Assembly (NCBI GenBank): GCA_905479925.1
Contig: CAJQOL010000125.1
Span: forward strand, 1 to 61,521
DNA from: an uncultured Kangiellaceae bacterium
Lineage (GTDB): Bacteria; Pseudomonadota; Gammaproteobacteria; Enterobacterales; Kangiellaceae
DNA: 61,521 nucleotides
Reading direction: 5' to 3'
The position numbers and the translations under genes were made by a program. A model generated the notes under the pieces. That model was given only the letters and a program-made list of their open reading frames with translations, was not told where the DNA came from and ran no database searches. This document shows, one piece after another, positions 59,636-61,521 of this stretch (positions are counted from its first letter, which is position 1; every line of letters begins with the position of its first letter).

Positions 59636-59980
59636 CTATCCAGCTTTTTGAAGAGGCTGATTAGAACCTTTGTTTTTGTTAAAGTCTAAGATGATTCTGC
59701 CGTCAATAAGCCTTTCGGTTATTTGATATTGTTTGAGCTCATCTTTTAACAAGGTAACCTCAGTTTGTAAGGTTTTAATTTGGGATTTCAGTAACGCCGG
59801 TGAAGTCGATTTGTTTTGACGGCTAACGACTTTATTAATGCTCTTTTTATCACTCTCTTTCAGCCAAGCGAACAACTTTCGGCGAGAGATGCCAAATTCG
59901 AGTGAAACATCAGCGATTAATCGGTTGTCTTGAGTAACGGCATTAACTGCTCTGGTCTTTAAACTATCTAGCATTGTCAT
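59636..59980 (-). CDS. Orphan transposase-type HTH protein (IS3 OrfA-like), 114 aa
   Basis: An HTH_Tnp_1-like N-terminus (RLIADVSLEFGISRRKLFAWL) and a coiled coil (LLKSQIKTLQTEVTLLKDELKQYQI) resemble OrfA of IS3-type elements. There is no OrfB, inverted repeat or frameshift site nearby, and a good AAGGATT lies upstream. It is either a relic or a small regulator adopted from a transposase. Confidence 0.7.
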   Translation of the reverse strand: MTMLDSLKTRAVNAVTQDNRLIADVSLEFGISRRKLFAWLKESDKKSINKVVSRQNKSTSPALLKSQIKTLQTEVTLLKDELKQYQITERLIDGRIILDFNKNKGSNQPLQKAG

Positions 59981-60370
59981 AACGTTTAATCCTTTGTTGC
60001 TTTAAATGATAGGTGACATCTTTCTATAGGAAAAATCGTGCCAATTGCCCATGAGAGAACCGCTTTATCTATTTTATTTAATAAATACAATAAGTTAAGT
60101 TGTTGTCTAAGAGTTGTGTAAGGGGCTTTTTGGTGTGTAATTACCGCACCAGCTAAGCGCTTTGTTACAGTTTACCTGTTAAACCCTGCACCAAAATGGC
60201 ATCACCGAAAGAATCTTATCCGATACTTAGTTTAGTCAAATAACCTAGTTAAGTGCTGTGGCTTGGGCTGATGAATTTACTTGGAAAAGCAACTAGCGCG
60301 TTACAAAAGGAATGTACATGGAGCAAAAAATAGCAGTAAAACTAATGGTTTAGTCAGTAAAAAAGTAACG
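59981..60370. other. Gap, no gene seen
   Basis: About 390 bp of mixed sequence. An 11-codon frame with an AAAAGGAATG start (60318) is too short to call. Otherwise nothing. Confidence 0.4.
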
Positions 60371-60529
60371 TTAGCGTTTCTTAATCCAGCCTGCTAATTT
60401 GTATTTTTGTCGGTGTTTTTGCTTTAACCGCTTTTTAAATGTTGCGTCAAAAACACCATTTCCTGTGCTGTTTACTAGCTTTGCATGGCTAGGCTCACTA
60501 TTATTGCTAGACATAGTTTCTGTACTCAT
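60371..60529 (-). CDS. Small basic protein, 52 aa
   Basis: MSTETMSSNNSEPSHAKLVN ... then a Lys/Arg-rich end (FKKRLKQKHRQKYKLAGWIKKR). A perfect AAAAGGAG lies upstream of the ATG. It overlaps the previous gene (60507-60683) by 23 bases in another frame. Nucleic-acid binding is guessed from charge. Confidence 0.65.
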   Translation of the reverse strand: MSTETMSSNNSEPSHAKLVNSTGNGVFDATFKKRLKQKHRQKYKLAGWIKKR

Positions 60530-60683
60530 TGAGCTCCTTTTGTAACTTCATTTTTTCCTTCAAAATTTCAATTCGTCTCCAATAGTATTTTCGAGAAGAC
60601 GACTTAAGTGTCTTTTCTCTAAAGCTATTGGTATTTACAAAAACTTCTTCAAGTACGCGGTTGTCACTGTTTAAGTCATACAT
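60507..60683 (-). CDS. Small DUF3545/PA3496-like protein, 58 aa
   Basis: MYDLNSDNRVLEEVFVNTNS, followed by SSRKYYWRRIEILKEKMKLQKELNEY. The 'WRRIE-LKEK--LQKEL' run resembles small DUF3545/PA3496 proteins. AGGA lies nine bases upstream of the ATG. It overlaps the next gene on the same strand, so the pair is probably cotranslated. Confidence 0.62.
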   Translation of the reverse strand: MYDLNSDNRVLEEVFVNTNSFREKTLKSSSRKYYWRRIEILKEKMKLQKELNEYRNYV

Positions 60684-60886
60684 TAGTCAATTCCTACCAT
60701 TTTGAACTCGGTGTATCTTGTTGGCTACTTCAGTCCAAAAAATGTTGCGTGTAAGGCTATAAGTAGTCAACGTTGGTTAATTTGTGAACAGATGATAAAC
60801 ACCGTTTGTGACCGTTGTTTGACAACTATTTGTCAATTATATTTCAGGTTAGAATTAACGACTTTCAAAGAGAGCACTAGAAGCAT

Positions 60887-60934
60887 AAGAACAAGAACAA
60901 GAACAAGAACAAGAACTAGAGCAAGAACAAGATC
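60887..60934. repeat. AAGAAC hexanucleotide tandem repeat
   Basis: Five perfect copies of AAGAAC (60887-60916), then TAGAGC, AAGAAC and AAGATC. In one plus-strand frame it reads as Arg-Thr repeats, which is probably a coincidence. Confidence 0.88.
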
Positions 60935-60943
60935 GCTTACGGT

Positions 60944-61300
60944 TTAGCGCGTACCTAAAAGGCGACCTAAATAGCTAAGGACTGCGTTAGTTTTCTTTAA
61001 GGGATAAACATCAACCCCAAGGTACTGTGTTAGATCTAATTGAATCGCCAGCTTGGTAAATAGACGATTGCGTGTTTTAAGTGTTATTTTGCAGTGTATT
61101 TCAATTTTTTTAAGTTGAAGAATATACTTTGTCGGGTTTTCCAGGGTATATATAGCACAACAAGAGAAACCCTTGGGCTCGAGAAGCGTTACTATTTTAT
61201 TCAAGTTACTTCTATCAATACTCTCGAAAAAATAGTGCCACGCGAGTTCTTGGTGGTCGGAAAATAGGTGGTTATGTTTGGGGTTCAGAAAGCGATTCAA
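60944..61300 (-). CDS. RraB/DUF695-like protein, 118 aa
   Basis: Cytoplasmic small protein with WHYFFESIDRSNLNKIVTLL, EPKGFSCCAIY and a C-terminal beta part, a pattern like the RNase E-inhibitor RraB fold; similarity is weak. Start choice: AGGA lies seven bases before the TTG at 61300. The upstream ATG at 61336 lies inside a 13-bp hairpin and has no ribosome site, so 61300 is preferred. Confidence 0.6.
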   Translation of the reverse strand: MNRFLNPKHNHLFSDHQELAWHYFFESIDRSNLNKIVTLLEPKGFSCCAIYTLENPTKYILQLKKIEIHCKITLKTRNRLFTKLAIQLDLTQYLGVDVYPLKKTNAVLSYLGRLLGTR

Positions 61301-61319
61301 TGGATTTTCCTGAATTTCT

Positions 61320-61358
61320 CTTAAACACAAGCACATAGTTCGTGCGCTTGTGTTTAAG
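61320..61358. terminator. 13-bp perfect inverted repeat
   Basis: CTTAAACACAAGC (61320-61332) pairs with GCTTGTGTTTAAG (61346-61358). It stands just behind the stop of the partial minus-strand gene and just before the RraB-like gene. It lacks a T-run. It may be a processing or stop stem. Confidence 0.55.
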
Positions 61359-61387
61359 TTACTGGTATTGCCGATGGCTGGGGGTGT

Positions 61388-61521
61388 TTATAGGGATTGT
61401 GAGTGTAGAACCTTTTCTATCCAGCTGAGAGTTGCTTCGCCAATACGCGGCTCAAATTTATCTTCGGGACGACCCGGGTTATATCGGTTATTAGCTCTTG
61501 CAGCCACATATTCTGCGATAT
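61388..61521 (-). CDS. C-terminal end of an unrecognised gene (partial)
   Basis: The last 44 codons of a minus-strand gene that enters from the right edge. It reads IAEYVAARANNRYNPGRPED ... GEATLSWIEKVLHSQSL. I do not recognise it. The Arg/Asn/Pro-rich part looks like a surface loop. Confidence 0.75.
   Translation of the reverse strand, partial: IAEYVAARANNRYNPGRPEDKFEPRIGEATLSWIEKVLHSQSL

Noticed and set aside
59636..59980. Complete IS3 element
   Set aside because: No OrfB, no terminal repeats, no frameshift site.
60702..60947. Plus-strand frame with Arg-Thr repeats
   Set aside because: No ribosome site, TTG start, and the repeat is a simple AAGAAC satellite.

Overview
The window is about 61.5 kb of a Gram-negative chromosome. 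The base composition is moderately AT-rich. Gene content (RND and ABC exporters with membrane fusion proteins, periplasmic cytochromes, lipoproteins, an Lnt-like acyltransferase, a GlyGly-CTERM protein, an AbgT transporter, a polyester-hydrolase relative and lipase-foldase relatives) points to a marine gammaproteobacterium. A Kangiella/Aliikangiella/Pleionea-like lineage is my guess and is not proven. I saw no tRNA, rRNA, CRISPR array or prophage. Most genes are ordinary chromosomal genes with clear Shine-Dalgarno sites.

Left part (1-14.8 kb): the end of an RND efflux pair on the minus strand; a cytochrome b561 and a class II cytochrome c; a TerB-like protein; then an efflux module. The module has an NtrC-type regulator and its histidine kinase, followed by an HlyD-type adaptor, a LolD/MacB-type ATPase and a large MacB/FtsX permease. 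A -24/-12 (sigma-54) promoter lies in front of the adaptor gene, which fits control by the adjacent regulator. A second, orphan ATPase with an altered signature motif follows.

Central locus (14.9-30.2 kb), the main candidate for an undescribed system: a VIT/VWA GlyGly-CTERM surface protein, then a CHAT protease fused to a membrane anchor, three PASTA repeats and an SH3-like end, then a membrane-anchored FlgO/TPR protein with a probable ATT start. Divergent from these are a small gene of Asp-Thr-Arg-Pro-Gly-Arg-Pro repeats with its own terminator, a 1473-aa caspase-STAND ATPase-membrane-beta-propeller protein, a type I metacaspase with an acidic tail, and a small membrane protein. Three clan CD proteases, a STAND switch, peptidoglycan- or ligand-binding repeats and membrane partners in 13 kb look like a signalling, cell-death or conflict module. 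A 266-bp MITE-like element sits between the two plus-strand protease genes.

Middle part (30.3-46.4 kb): a DUF4105 protein (second possible ATT start), an S41-type peptidase, a class C beta-lactamase-fold lipoprotein, a nickel/cobalt module (DmeR/RcnR-like repressor, palindromic operator, DmeF-like CDF exporter, overlapping MntP), a family 2 glycosyltransferase, an AbgT transporter beside an amidohydrolase lipoprotein, and several single genes.

Right part (46.8-61.5 kb): a secreted PETase-like polyester hydrolase with the type II extra disulfide, followed by two tandem proteins resembling lipase-specific foldases and an Lnt-like acyltransferase. I know of no characterised PET hydrolase with a dedicated foldase, so this is the second notable locus. 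Then come a conserved 470-aa protein of unknown role, a GAF-GGDEF diguanylate cyclase, a small secreted Cys protein, a DUF4407 protein, an ADP/ATP-carrier-like permease, an orphan transposase-type HTH protein, two overlapping tiny genes and an RraB-like protein.
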